The notes: generated by a model from the letters alone, not told the origin. A stretch of 64,000 nt of DNA from Lingula anatina (GCF_001039355.2 NW_019775880.1:602127-666126), one strand, 5' to 3'; counted from the stretch's first letter, positions 14,501 through 27,956 are shown. Translations and numbers: made by a program.

Positions 14501-17500
14501 ACTGCAGATTGTTTTATTGCACTAGCGTGGTTAGGCACTTGTCTTTCACCGAAAGCTGCAATCACTTTCAACAGAGATAAGATTGTGTGTCTATCTCTTG
14601 TAAAGACTCTAGATTTTATTACTTTGCTTCCCCTTGATAACTTCATCCCAAAAGATTATGCAAGTTTTGTTTGCATGCAACAAGGTATATTCCTATTATT
14701 TGACAAGGGCCCATTTTAATGGGCATTTTTATGTTTAAGCACTACCAACACTTTTAATTGTGAGAACAAAGAAATGGAACATATGCGGTATTGGTTGCTT
14801 AATTGCCATATAACAGGTAATTCAGTAAGACTGATGAAGGTGACAAAAAGCCATACAAATGAAATCTCAAATTCTTTATGATTGCAGACAGATTTACTAG
14901 GATAGATTTATTAGGCCATAATATATGTCTATAAGAGCAGAGAGATTTTTGGGAGAGAATATATTTATATTAGTTTAATATTTGCTCTGGAGAATAATAG
15001 ATAATACTATGAAGGAGATAAAAATTGTTTGCAACTGTAGAAATTATTTTATTTCAAAAATGAAAAGCACACTCCTGTTTTAACAAATACTTGCTAAACT
15101 CTTTATATTTTAACACCTTATGTATTAAAAAAAACAAACAAAAAAATTGCATAAGAACACCATGGATAATACAAGGCAGATGCAGTTGTGACAAAAAAAC
15201 AATCAATCTTTCTTAATCTTCTGATCTTTTTGTTTAAAATACTGGTGTGAAATGTTATCTTTTTAGTGTAAATCTGCACTCAGGAGGGATTTGAAGCCAT
15301 ATATGACCTGCAATAAGGGTATTAGTATAGTTTTAACCCCCATCGCTTTCATAGCTGATAACACTTTGATATTTTCACTAAATTCAAATTTCACCTGCAT
15401 TTTATACACAAAATTGATGTGACTTGTGAGAACACATTTTGAAAAAAAAAAAACAGATGAAGTACTTCACAAAAGAGAAAGAAAGAAAGACAGAAAGAAA
15501 GAAAGAAATATTCAGCAATATATAGGCATTAATCTGAAATACATTCAGCAAGAACCCCCATGGAGTTGGAGAGATCCAGGTAGAATTGAAATTCCATTGT
15601 GAATGAGCCCTAAGAACATTTTTCAAGCAATTATTTTCAGTACTATTTCAATGTTAGTTTGTACTCCATTTCTTAGAAAATTTCAAATCCCTTCTCCTTT
15701 CCACCTCTCCTCCCAAAAATAATTGTAACATCAGTGAGTAATTTTATGTCACAGGAATGATGTCTGACTTTTTTCTTTGGTATTTTGACAAGGCAATGTT
15801 GTTTACCCTTGAAAGTGTATTTATTTACATTTTATGGCCTATGTGGTTTTAGTGGCCTGGTTAGTTTAATCAAAAAAGGAAAAGGAAAAAAATCACGAAT
15901 TGGGTCATTGTGGTGTAAGATGGTTCTGAACAAGGAAGAAGGAAATGTTATGACATAAAACAGCAGGATAAAGCAGGGTCTCATTTTTCCCTTGTTTGCT
16001 AATGTTTCTTCTCATTTTTTCCTGATTTGTCCTTTTTTTGGTCAAGTGCCCATTGTGAACTATTTTTATATTAAGAGGGAAGGTATTGCGAATTTATTTT
16101 AATTGTCAGCAAGAAAAAGTTAACCTTTTCAGCTTATTAAAAATATGAAGCACTACCAATTATTAGTAATTTTAAATGAACATAGGGACTGCTTTAAGAA
16201 TCAAACAAACTCATGGATTAAAACCAAAAAGGATTTTATCTCCAGTTCACTGTTTTCTAATCTTGTAAAAAAACATTTTTACCAAAGTTGTACATAATAA
16301 ATGGTGGAATATGCAAATGTACTTGGATGTCCCTTTGGCTCAACTGTCACAATGAGCTAGTAACACCAAATGCACTCAGAGTATGGGTTTACAGTCGCCA
16401 TTATTTTGTCTATTAAGGGTCTAATTTGGGGGGGCAAAAGAATACCTGAATAATAAAAAGGTATTTTAATTGATTTATTTATTAATTTTATCATTCATTC
16501 ATTTCTTCCTTTTAAAGAAGTATGCAGTTTTTTTCATTCCTTTATGTTACAGCTGTATTATTACTTGATTTATTTTTCAGGTCCACCACAACCATGACCT
16601 GTACCTGTATGTCAATATATTTGATCCCAAGAAAAGCAACTGGCTTCGGTATGTGAATAGCGCCCCCTCCAAGCAGGCCCAGAACATAGTAGTTTGTCAG
16701 GTGGACCATGCTATATATTTCTACACTGTAAGGCCCATCCCTCCAGACTCCGAGCTCTTGTTCTGGTACTGTCAGGAGTTTGCTGAGCGTCTGAACATTC
16801 CCCCAGCTGAGGAGATTTACAAGTATAAAATGAGTAAGTTTTGATGATATTTTATATGGCCAGTTGAACAAAGTTGTCAGTTTGGAAAATTCTTGCTGAA
16901 ATAAATGATAAATGTTTATTTATTTTTTTCGTACCTTTTCAACATTTGGAAGTTTAATATATGTTTTATATCTTTTTTGCTTAGAAAGTAATGCATGAAT
17001 TTACAAAAACTTTGTAAATGTTCAGACTTGTAACATGCATTACATAAAATAATATTTTTCTTAATTAGCAGTAGCATATAAGAAACTTATTTCCTTTGAA
17101 ACTGCACATTATTTTGGAAAAAAAAAAAGGTTTTACAAATTCCATGTCATTATTGATCATGGAATTTGATACAGTAAGAAGTCTTCCAGTAAGACCAGAA
17201 TGAATTGCTTCAAATCATGAAATTTGTACTAACATTCTAAAGTGCTTATTTTAGTCTTTAATCCTTTCAACTTAATTTTTTTCATTTAGAAGAACAACTC
17301 AGCCCACTCCCTGCAGAACTTCCAAATCACAGGGTACCTGCCATGCCAAACTACTGCAACAACAGCAGAACCAGCCAGACAAGACTCGAAAAGGATCCAA
17401 ATGGTGTCATAGACTTCAGTCTAAAGAAAATGCCCAAAATACATCATTTAGAGACAACTTCAGAGAAAGAACAAGAAGAACAAAATCCAGCGCCAACTGC

Positions 17501-20500
17501 CCAGACAGTTCCCAGTTCTGTTGGTCCAAAGGTCCAGCCCAAACAGAGTCCAGAAAAGGAAGAGGTATTCGACATGTTAAAAAAACAATGCCCCAGTCCA
17601 CTACCCAAACATGATCCCTTTCCATGCAGCAGTCCAGGGTCGGAAAAAAGTCAAGATGAAAGTGACAGTGCATTTGAAAGATTCCCCACAAAAAATGGAT
17701 ACAAGATACCCAGTAAACGCCCAGGTGCTGTCATGATTGAGAATTTATTAATCAAGAAGATGAAAGAAAGTGGAGAAACAGTGGATGAACAGTCCTTAGA
17801 TGCATTGAAAATCAAAAATGAGGAAAAAGAAAAAGATGGAGAAACTGTAGCAATGACAAAGGATATTAAAAAGGAGAGGAAAGACGGCGTGATGCCTATC
17901 AAACCAGAACCAAGTCATCCAAATTTGCCAAATTGCTCAACACCAATGCCTGCCAAATTATTGCCACCATTGCCCAATGCTCCTGCCAGTTTTCCCCATG
18001 GCCCACCAAAATTAGACTTCCCAGGTTATCTAAAACCGGATCTGAGACCAGGATTACTGGGGAAAGTCCCACCCACGCCCTTTCATCCATTTGGCCTTAC
18101 AGCCAGTAGCCCACTCTATCCTTTCTACCAACACCCAGGCTTTGCCCATTTGTATTCAATGAACGGAATGTTACCTATGAATCAATATGCAGCAGCTTTG
18201 CCTTGGCATCATTTGTACCCTGCTTATCAAGCCATGCAAAATGCTTACCTGAGCCAAAATATACAGCAAGTTAGCCCAACGACCAGTCACCCCCATCATG
18301 ACCAAGCTCTGAACCTCAGCAAGCCAAAGATGGACCTTCAGCTGAATAGCTTGAATGCAAACAACATGAGGGGTTATCGTTCCTTGCCATTTCCACTGAA
18401 AAAGAAAGATGGAAAAATGCACTATGAATGTAATGTGTGCTCCAAAACTTTTGGTCAGCTTTCCAATCTAAAAGTGCATTTACGTACTCACACTGGTGAA
18501 CGCCCTTTTGTGTGTAAGACTTGCAGTAAAGGTTTCACCCAACTTGCTCATCTTCAAAAGCACTATCTTGTCCACACAGGAGAAAAACCACATGAGTGTA
18601 CTGTCTGTAAAAAACGTTTCAGTAGCACCAGTAATTTGAAAACTCACATGAGACTNNNNNNNNNNNNNNNNNNNNNNNNNNNNNNNNNNNNNNNNNNNNN
18701 NNNNNNNNNNNNNNNNNNNNNNNNNNNNNNNNNNNNNNNNNNNNNNNNNNNNNNNNNNNNNNNNNNNNNNNNNNNNNNNNNNNNNNNNNNNNNNNNNNNN
18801 NNNNNNNNNNNNNNNNNNNNNNNNNNNNNNNNNNNNNNNNNNNNNNNNNNNNNNNNNNNNNNNNNNNNNNNNNNNNNNNNNNNNNNNNNNNNNNNNNNNN
18901 NNNNNNNNNNNNNNNNNNNNNNNNNNNNNNNNNNNNNNNNNNNNNNNNNNNNNNNNNNNNNNNNNNNNNNNNNNNNNNNNNNNNNNNNNNNNNNNNNNNN
19001 NNNNNNNNNNNNNNNNNNNNNNNNNNNNNNNNNNNNNNNNNNNNNNNNNNNNNNNNNNNNNNNNNNNNNNNNNNNNNNNNNNNNNNNNNNNNNNNNNNNN
19101 NNNNNNNNNNNNNNNNNNNNNNNNNNNNNNNNNNNNNNNNNNNNNNNNNNNNNNNNNNNNNNNNNNNNNNNNNNNNNNCAGCAGAACCAGCCAGACAAGA
19201 CTCGAAAAGGATCCAAATGGTGTCATAGACTTCAGTCTAAAGAAAATGCCCAAAATACATCATTTAGAGACAACTTCAGAGAAAGAACAAGAAGAACAAA
19301 ATCCAGCGCCAACTGCCCAGACAGTTCCCAGTTCTGTTGGTCCAAAGGTCCAGCCCAAACAGAGTCCAGAAAAGGAAGAGGTATTCGACATGTTAAAAAA
19401 ACAATGCCCCAGTCCACTACCCAAACATGATCCCTTTCCATGCAGCAGTCCAGGGTCGGAAAAAAGTCAAGATGAAAGTGACAGTGCATTTGAAAGATTC
19501 CCCACAAAAAATGGATACAAGATACCCAGTAAACGCCCAGGTGCTGTCATGATTGAGAATTTATTAATCAAGAAGATGAAAGAAAGTGGAGAAACAGTGG
19601 ATGAACAGTCCTTAGATGCATTGAAAATCAAAAATGAGGAAAAAGAAAAAGATGGAGAAACTGTAGCAATGACAAAGGATATTAAAAAGGAGAGGAAAGA
19701 CGGCGTGATGCCTATCAAACCAGAACCAAGTCATCCAAATTTGCCAAATTGCTCAACACCAATGCCTGCCAAATTATTGCCACCATTGCCCAATGCTCCT
19801 GCCAGTTTTCCCCATGGCCCACCAAAATTAGACTTCCCAGGTTATCTAAAACCGGATCTGAGACCAGGATTACTGGGGAAAGTCCCACCCACGCCCTTTC
19901 ATCCATTTGGCCTTACAGCCAGTAGCCCACTCTATCCTTTCTACCAACACCCAGGCTTTGCCCATTTGTATTCAATGAACGGAATGTTACCTATGAATCA
20001 ATATGCAGCAGCTTTGCCTTGGCATCATTTGTACCCTGCTTATCAAGCCATGCAAAATGCTTACCTGAGCCAAAATATACAGCAAGTTAGCCCAACGACC
20101 AGTCACCCCCATCATGACCAAGCTCTGAACCTCAGCAAGCCAAAGATGGACCTTCAGCTGAATAGCTTGAATGCAAACAACATGAGGGGTTATCGTTCCT
20201 TGCCATTTCCACTGAAAAAGAAAGATGGAAAAATGCACTATGAATGTAATGTGTGCTCCAAAACTTTTGGTCAGCTTTCCAATCTAAAAGTGCATTTACG
20301 TACTCACACTGGTGAACGCCCTTTTGTGTGTAAGACTTGCAGTAAAGGTTTCACCCAACTTGCTCATCTTCAAAAGCACTATCTTGTCCACACAGGAGAA
20401 AAACCACATGAGTGTACTGTCTGTAAAAAACGTTTCAGTAGCACCAGTAATTTGAAAACTCACATGAGACTCCATAGTGGTGAGAAACCTTTTCAGTGCA

Positions 20501-21012
20501 AACTCTGCCCTGCAAAATTCACTCAGTTTGTCCATTTAAAACTCCACAAAAGGTTGCATACAAATGAGCGCCCCTATGAATGCCCCAAATGTAATAGAAA
20601 ATACATCAGTGCTAGTGGCCTGAAAACGCATTGGAAAACAAGTAACTGCCTACCACCAGAAACTCCTATTGAAAATTTCCATCTTCTTCATGGTGATGTT
20701 CCAGCTGAATTTGGGGTCTCTGATTCAGATTTCACAGGGTCCAATCAGGAACTGACTGAAATGCCAGAATTGATGCCCTCAAGTCCCGGGGAGAGGGAGG
20801 GACTTCCTGGTTCTGGTTCTGATCCTCTTGCTCTCCAAAATATGCATAATGATAATGTTGATTGTGATGCCAATGCTACAGCAAGAGCCAGTCCAGCCAC
20901 GTCTCTTGAGCCAAGAAGTCCATCACAGGACCACAGTAGCATTGTATTGCCATCGGATACTTGCCCTCCTTGCCCTGATTTAAGCTCACCTGGAAGTGAT
21001 AGTGACAGGTGA
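8380..21012 (+). CDS. PRDM1: PR domain zinc finger protein 1 (Blimp-1)
   Basis: Sequence-specific nuclear transcriptional repressor controlling cell-fate decisions (family knowledge). Exons read: 8375-8541 (ATG 8380, context AACAATGG), 13653-13772, 16581-16833, and a last exon from 17290 that must be read as 17290-17362 plus 19179-21012, because 17363-18655 is repeated around a gap. Collapsed, this gives 2442 nt, 813 residues. Residues 55-179 form the PR (SET-like) domain, with PKGTRFGPL and [11 protein letters not shown] like vertebrate PRDM1. A Pro-rich middle follows, with IKPE (SUMO consensus) and ALNLSK (CtBP-like). The stretch [11 protein letters not shown] precedes five zinc fingers at about 557-693; four are C2H2 and the last is C2HC, as in PRDM1. 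The C-terminus is Ser/Asp-rich. Further 5' exons could add N-terminal residues. Orthology is firm; the exact start is less so. Confidence 0.93.
8542..13652 (+). other. First coding intron of PRDM1
   Basis: The intron is phase 0 (donor after GAT, acceptor AG at 13651-13652). It has no supported gene. It contains the unmerged haplotype duplication at 11537-12900 and several homopolymers. Some stretches (about 9460-10800) look less degenerate than the surroundings and could hold enhancers, but I can show nothing specific. Confidence 0.7.
11537..12900. repeat. Unmerged haplotype duplication around a single N (12211)
   Basis: 11537-12210 (674 nt) and 12212-12900 (689 nt) are the same sequence in direct order. 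Roughly the first 300 nt differ by several substitutions, an 18-nt insertion in the right copy and small indels. The last roughly 375 nt look identical. The single N sits exactly at the junction. This is what two alleles placed end to end look like, rather than an ancient tandem repeat. Confidence 0.85.
13773..16580 (+). other. Second coding intron of PRDM1
   Basis: AT-rich intron between the two PR-domain exons. Nothing coding was seen. A short palindrome (GCCCATT/AATGGGC, 14709-14724) and an AAAG-rich tract near 15475-15508 are the only local structures noted. Confidence 0.7.
17363..20471 (+). repeat. Duplicated copy of the PRDM1 last exon (17363-18655 = 19179-20471)
   Basis: 17363-18655 and 19179-20471 appear identical over 1293 nt at a constant offset of 1816, including all codons and antisense frames. 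They are separated only by the N run. The left copy stops in the third zinc finger exactly at the gap; the right copy starts mid-exon exactly after it. Reading straight through gives a frame break and premature end (an open frame of 695 codons closing at 19430). Identity plus gap-edge placement argues for an unresolved contig overlap. Confidence 0.93.
18656..19178. other. Assembly gap (523 N) inside the PRDM1 zinc-finger exon
   Basis: N run with the duplicated exon on each side. The right-hand copy contains the full sequence, so nothing is probably missing. Confidence 0.9.
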
Positions 21013-22410
21013 AAGATGACTCTTTTACAGGAAAAGATGCTAATGTAACAGCATTAAATTCTTTTAAGTATTTTTAAAATTTAAATTTTCAAAGATTAAA
21101 AAAATATTTTTTTCCAGTGAACTGTTACCCCTTTATCATTCTTTTGCCATTTTATTGCCATCTGCTGCTTTTACATAAATTTATACATATATAAAGTGTG
21201 GAGTCTTCTTCCATTGAGCCAAATTTACTGCCATTCTTTCCAGAGCTTGCATTCCTACTTTTTTGTGTGATCTTGATAATATTTGGATGACTTGTTGCAC
21301 TTTTAACATTCCAGTTTTTGTGCCATTTTGCAATTTGAAGAATGGGTCAAAATATTATTGTAATTTTATCTCAGGGGCTGTGAAGTTTGCATTATATTTG
21401 GGAATTTCTGCTTGCATGATATGTAATTCTGTTATATTTATTTATTAGTAAATTTTCTATCAGATTAGTTTTGTCAATACTCTTGATTGAAAAATAACTT
21501 TTTCAGTGCAATATGTGTGATATGTGTATGATCTGTGAACTATACTATTAATTTAAAGATATCTCTTATCTTCTGAAATTCTATGGCAGTTAATCATTAA
21601 ATAATATTTTAGTGTTAAGCCTATAGATTGTTTTAAATGATAAGATGGAATTGTAGCCAAGTGTCATCCTAGCTATGACTAGATTAAAAAGGATTTTCTG
21701 TAAACCAGACTTTTTTCTTGTGTTATGACTACAGTCTCTTTATTGTTGATGATGGCATTGTGAGAATAATGCGTTATTACAGAGCATGTATTATACTGAT
21801 TTGTCTTCACAATGCATTCCATGTTTGAAATAATACCTTAACACTGGTATTAATTATGATATTACTTTACATTGTATAATTAGACATTCATGTATCTTGT
21901 TTTTCATCTGATTGCCAGTTCGTTGTAAACACTGTTGTTTATATGATTTTCATTATTGTAACCTCACATGTACAGCTTGAGAAAATGTACACATAATATT
22001 CAAATACTGTAACAAGCTCAGATTATGATACCAGTAATTTGCAGTTCATTTGCAAACTATGGCCATGACAGTTTTGGTGATAATTTTTCTGATGAAAATA
22101 TGTGTGAAATCAAAAACAATTAACTTTCATTGCCATTGCCTTGTTAATTACTGAGATGAGAACAAGACTAGCTTATATTGTATGTTTTATCTTGCCATTT
22201 ATCATATTTATTTCCTCTTTTGTCTATATAAGTCATTTCTGATATTATGGAGTGTCATATATTGTTGTTATTAGCAAAATAGACTTTCCACTGTTATAAT
22301 TCTTTATTAGAATAGCTGAGATTGAAAAATATAAGCTTCAGTGAACATGAAGTGTCAAATTGGTGTTGGGATGTGAAATTTTAAATAAAATATTTATTTT
22401 GAAAAAAAAA
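21013..22410 (+). other. PRDM1 3' untranslated region
   Basis: AT-rich sequence after the TGA at 21010-21012, ending near an AATAAA signal (22384-22389) followed by A-rich sequence. A second possible signal (AATAAA) is near 22498. TGCCATT-type words recur; one, GTGCCATT at 21320-21327, matches the seed complement of the miR-183/263 family. No coding potential was seen. Confidence 0.6.
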
Positions 22411-22560
22411 ATCATTTTTTTCTTGAAATCTATAAAACATTTTGTTTGTACGGTAATCGGCGTACAGTGTAAATATACTGTAGCTCTAAACTAGCCATAA
22501 TAAAAGAACATGTTTTTCCATTGACGAATCAGGACTTTCATTCTTTTGGCCGATTTCTGT

Positions 22561-22591
<31 letters not shown>

Positions 22592-22949
22592 GGATCAGTA
22601 TCTGCATGTGAACAATGTACATGTATCGAGGCAGTGGTCAAATTTTAAAACGATTTTCAAGGTTTTCACCAGCCAAAATTGTCCCATTAGCCCGAAAAAA
22701 CCCCCACCAAGCTATTTAAAAAATTGCCTTGAATTTTGCAGGCCTTTCTGTCTTGTTGACCCTTCAATAATTAAACAATAGTCAACACCAGGCAATCTGT
22801 GATACAATAATTAGTTATCAAATTGCGCAATTTAAGCGATTGTTTGCACCGCTGATTTATCGGCAATGCTGTAAATGCGTTTGTTGAGAAGAAGCAATTT
22901 TGCAAAAACGTACACGCTAATAACGTCGATTGTGACGGGAGGTGATTGT
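22411..22949. other. Intergenic region between PRDM1 and CCDC60
   Basis: Short intergenic stretch with a run of about 28 T near 22562-22590. No gene was recognised. The T run could be the tail of a minus-strand retroposon, but no SINE body could be identified. Confidence 0.55.
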
Positions 22950-23078
22950 TATCATGTGACAATCATGTGATTACTATGGAAACGTAAAGGAAGAAGCATG
23001 GTCTTGTGTTTGTTTTACGGATAATATTTATTTTTTTCTTTAGCAAAATTTGATTTTAAAACAAAGAAGCATTGAAAG
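22950..23078 (+). promoter_or_regulatory. Likely CCDC60 promoter with RFX X-box and 5' UTR exon
   Basis: ATTACTATGGAAAC at 22970-22983 closely resembles the RFX X-box (GTTRCCATGGYAAC). Two TCATGTGA words (E-box/M-box type) lie directly upstream. About 95 nt downstream is a strong donor (TTGAAAG|GTAAGAG, junction 23078/23079), consistent with a noncoding first exon. The coding start at 24044 would then follow a 5' UTR intron; a possible acceptor is the AAAG just before the ATG. RFX sites are typical of ciliary genes (family knowledge). Assignment to this gene is inference from position. Confidence 0.45.
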
Positions 23079-24043
23079 GTAAGAGAATTATTGCTAACAG
23101 CACTTAAAAAAATTAGTTGCGATAGGTATTGTATAATAATACTAATATTAATATTAATATAGGTACATATTTCCACAACGAGAACGTACTCCGTAATATT
23201 GGTTTGTGGAGCGGCTTAGTAAGTTAAGCAAAATTTGCCTCATTTTTTGGTCTTACATGCTTACCTGCGGTGAGTACCAAGCATATAACGCCAAATACTT
23301 AGACAAAGCCAACGTCAACCTGTACCCAGTGGATATAAGCAAAATTTGCATTTTCTCAAATCTCTTTTTGTCATGACCAATCTGTAGCTTACTAGCTGGT
23401 ATAAGTATGTATAACTGCTATATACTTTCAAAGTACATGAAATAGCAGCAAAACCATCCCAATTATTGTTGATTTAATTTTTATCTTTCCATAAAGTATG
23501 GCACTGCTGTATTTCTGGGGTATGGACAGTGTCAAACCTATCAATCCGTATAACTCCTTGGTATAACTGGGTACATGAACAGGGGGATATTTGGGGATAC
23601 TTGCAGTTATGTACACTTAATTCATTAGAACACTTGGAAACATGTAATGTAATTGCCTCACATATGAAATTAGGGAGGGATAATATTAAAGTAGAACATT
23701 AATATTAAAAACGAAAGCAATAAATTTTAGCATATGCTAGCATAAGAGAGGATACGCAGTGAAAATGTGCTCAAGTGAAAAATTATTTTAATTAAAATTA
23801 TGATGTTTATGAAAATAAGAGTCAACTGTTAAAGTGAATGTAGTTTCACATCATTTTTTATGTATGGATCTGCTACTGTATTAACATATTAATGTGTGTT
23901 AAGATTACATCAATGCACAGAGTTGGCTTTTCTGCTTAGAATACCAGTGTCATTTCCTTAAAGTTAATCTTCTTTAATAATATTCCTTTTAAAGAAAAAA
24001 TAGTAAATTCCATGACTTAAGCTGTCACTTTCTGAATTTAAAG

Positions 24044-27000
24044 ATGTTTGCTGGAGGCAAGCATCATGGAAAAGAAGGGGACACCCATGCAGCAGAGGAG
24101 TTTTGTAAAGTTATAAGAAGAGTGCACCAGGTACCCCCAGGTAGATACATTATATTACTTATTTACTTTAACATGGAATTATGATATCAAAACAAGATTA
24201 TTTTCTATTGGTTGATGATTTGGCAGCTTACTAGTACCCTGAATAAATTTATGTAAATCCGCTTTCTTTCAGCATAAAAGAAAAATTGTCGCAATGTTTA
24301 TAAATGTTGTCAGTTTGCAGACTTATATAATTTTGATCTGCAGAAAAAGTATACATCCCGACAAAAGTAACCAGAAGGACCAGTCATATTTATAATACTG
24401 AAAAGGACTCTAACCACATCACCCAACGATACAGCAGACACAAGGAAAATTTCTCTAAAGGATTTTTCACACCCTGTCACCAGCCATATGCTCCTGTGGG
24501 AGGGGACAGTGCTGCACATTACAAGGACTTGGTGTGTGAGGAGTTAAAAAAGTTTGGGTCTATTCCGCCTGTAGTTGTCACATCTCAGGTATCTTTAAAT
24601 TAATTCATTCTTGCAAAGATTTATTTTTTTAATAATGAATGAAATGACCAAATTTTATCAAAATCTTTCAACTTATTGAAATCCATGATAACTAGAGAGA
24701 AAATGTCCATTTTTATTTATTTGTTTTTTTTTTTTTTTTTTTAAATTTCTTTAGAAATGATAGATTGAACAGCTATTTATTGTGAATTATGTTTTTTTTT
24801 TTTTTTATAAAAAATTGGATCCTATCCAACCCAGGTACGTACTAGTACAGCTTGTGAGTGGTGAAAAAATGAGTTGCCACAGTTTCTTATTTTATTTCAC
24901 ATCCGTTTTAGACAGAAAATAAAAGGACACATTCTCATGAAGAAAAACATGGCGTGCAGAAAGTCAATCGAGAAAAAATTCAGGTAATAAAACTAGACTA
25001 CTACATGTAGATATATATTTTTGTAAAGTTTATGTGGTTCTGAATCTGAGGACTTTGACAGTAACAACACAACTGTTCACTCTGAGAACATTTTTGAAAA
25101 AAAACAAAATCTCCAAAAATATATGAGAACATGAGTACTAAGTGACACGATTCATTTCATTTTTTTAGTATGCCATTCTTCGGCTAATTTATTGAAAGTG
25201 TGTTATTTGTACTTTACAGGGAAAGGAAAGTGCTAAAAAGAAAACATTTCAGATTCAGAAAAAAATCGAAAATCATGTCGGATTTGGAGAACTGCACAAC
25301 AAGTTGAAAGAGTCCAAGCAGCGTGTCAAGGCTGTACGGTGTGGGCAGGGCTATGAACAATTTTCAGCTAAAATGCAGGTAATGGCAAAGCTTGGGTCAG
25401 CCTCCTTATGTACACTGTGTTTGCAATGATTATGGGACATGGGGAGGGTATTGGGAAGATTGTCATGAAATGCCACTACTGATATTATTTATGTTTTACT
25501 CTTAGATATAATTCCCTTTTATATGCACCTTTTTTCGTGTAAAATTTTTTGTTCTCTTTCTTACATATTTGGTGTCTTTCTTAATTTTTTACCTTTTCGT
25601 TGAACGCTAATTCTCCAATACTGTATTTACAAAAAGTTTCTGTTTCTCAACTTTTATTTTATTTCTATGATTTTTCTAACAGGCAATTTCAAAGCACAAG
25701 GCAAAATGTGGCAAAGATGATAAAAATACTATGCTTAGTTTATCACAGACAGAAACAAGCAAACTACGTAGCATTTTAGTTCGGAAACCTCTCATGGCTA
25801 ATGCTTTCCTTCTTAGAGTTTCCGATAGAATGAAAACAGATAATGAAAGGTATTGATAAATTTCTGGCTTGGCCTAATCATACTGATGTCTTGTAATTTC
25901 CATTATATATATGATGTGCCCTTTCACGTTGTGTATTAAAGCATGTTAATGCAATTAAATATAAAATGTGTATATAAATTTTATGTCATGTAAAATAAAA
26001 AGAAATATTTTACAGATAATTATGTTGGAACTAAGTTTTATCTTTTGCATATGTAACTCTGATTATTCATATGATACATATGAATAACTCTGATACTGGA
26101 ACTTACAATTAGCAACTGACTAACATTGCTGTCTCAACCTGAAACCTTTCACTCGGTAAATGACCTGGATGGACTGGGTACCTGATCTCTTATTTATATT
26201 TATCATTTTTATTCTACTGGATGACTAACAAAATTCACTCATTTCTGATTATCCATAATCCACCAATTTCAGACGCATGGATGAAAGAAAGAAGCAGTAC
26301 TTTGTGGAAGAGCTGAAGGTCATATACATGCTGCTTTGTTCCATGACCAACATGAGGACAAAACATTTGAAAAGTAAAGTAAGTGGAATTATTAAAATAT
26401 CATGATGACCATGAAAATAAAATAAAATAACATCCTGCTCAGGTATTCATCTGATCCAGAAGTCAAATTGCTGTAAACTTTTACCATCTAGTTACCATCT
26501 GTTCATTAATTGATCCAATCATTAATGGCACTCATTAATATACTAATAATTGTTTAGGTTCCCCTCAGTCAGGAAACTCTGAAACAGTTGAAAAAAGATC
26601 CTTTTGAAGAAAGTGGAAACCAACCATGTACAACAGGGTAAAGCTTTTGTTAAATTATCTTTCTAAATGAAAACCATGTTACCATTTTTATATACAAACA
26701 TCGATTTTATGTTTTTTGTTTTAGATATTATAATGTAACATATCCAATTTACACCTTTCCAGAAATCTCCCTTTTAGCAATTTAACTTGTGTCAGTCCAG
26801 GGAGGTCTCCTGAATCAAGACACCAAAGTTCTTTGATGTCTGGAGGAAAGCTGAAAGATTTGTCCACTATTGCAGAATTAAATCAAAATCCTTCTCAGGT
26901 CCGAAGAAGTTCACATTTACGGCGCTCCTCTGCAGCAGGGTCAACTCTGTTGAAAAAGTATGTATTTTATCAATAGACTGTAGACTTTATCTTTTAGAGT

Positions 27001-27956
27001 ATTTTAAGATGTCTGTAGAGTTTCCATATTTATCTTTGAATATTGTTTATCTAGTTCCATTTCTGAAAAAAACTTCTGTGTGCTTTGCATACATGTATAC
27101 TAATACAATTTTGTTAAAGATATTTTTATTTAGGATTTTTCATTTCCATAACATTTTTCTATCCAGACGGTTTCTGAATACATTCGCTGGGGGTAAAAAT
27201 CATCCCTTGCTTCCAACACAGCCAAAATTTGAAACTTGGGATGATTTTTTGCAAGTGGACCCCAAGGAAAAGGAATTTACAAAATGTCATCTCAAAGGCT
27301 TAATAAATAAGTTTAGGCCTTCCATTATGCACAGGTAGGTTATTGTTTACAAAGAACTGCTTGAGAGTAAAATGTTTATTTTAATGTTTTGTAAAACCAC
27401 AGCATTGCTGGCAGTGGGTGCACAAATGCATTTAGCAGTTACATATATAATAGTTTACAGTAGTTTAAGATAATCAAATGTATATAATAATTAACATAAA
27501 TGATAGATCATATTCTTTTGTAGAAACTTCAGTCAGAATGTGCTTTGATTACATGCACAGCAGTTCTATGCGGGTACCAAGTGGATAAAACATGTAATGG
27601 ACCTTTTCAATTTTTTTTTTTCAACTATTTTTATATTTATATAAGATTATTCTCTTTACTTTCTCATTTCAAGGAGACATGGTGTAGTGGCAGAGAGCTT
27701 TCAAACTGCAGTCAAATTGCTGAAGAGTCACACTCCACTGTGGCAACAACCAAATCTGTCAGATAAATACTGGAAAAGGTAGGTTTACATATGCAACATG
27801 CAATTTTTAGCAACATAGGCATCATGTAAGTGATGAATTTATATCAGTAACATTAATGAAATTTTATTCATTATAATATATATTAATTAATTATCTCTTT
27901 ATAACGTATAATACTATATTTATTTTTTCATTTATTTACTGTCATTACTATTATCC

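Noticed and set aside
17343-19430. A 695-codon PRDM1 frame ending after the gap
   Set aside because: It is an artefact of reading through N into a second copy in another frame.
17416-20942. Several 60-90 codon antisense frames opposite the PRDM1 exon
   Set aside because: They are shadows of the sense coding sequence, and appear twice only because the exon is duplicated.
22562-22590. T run as evidence of a minus-strand SINE
   Set aside because: No A/B box promoter or target duplication could be seen around it; the same holds for the T run near 42367.
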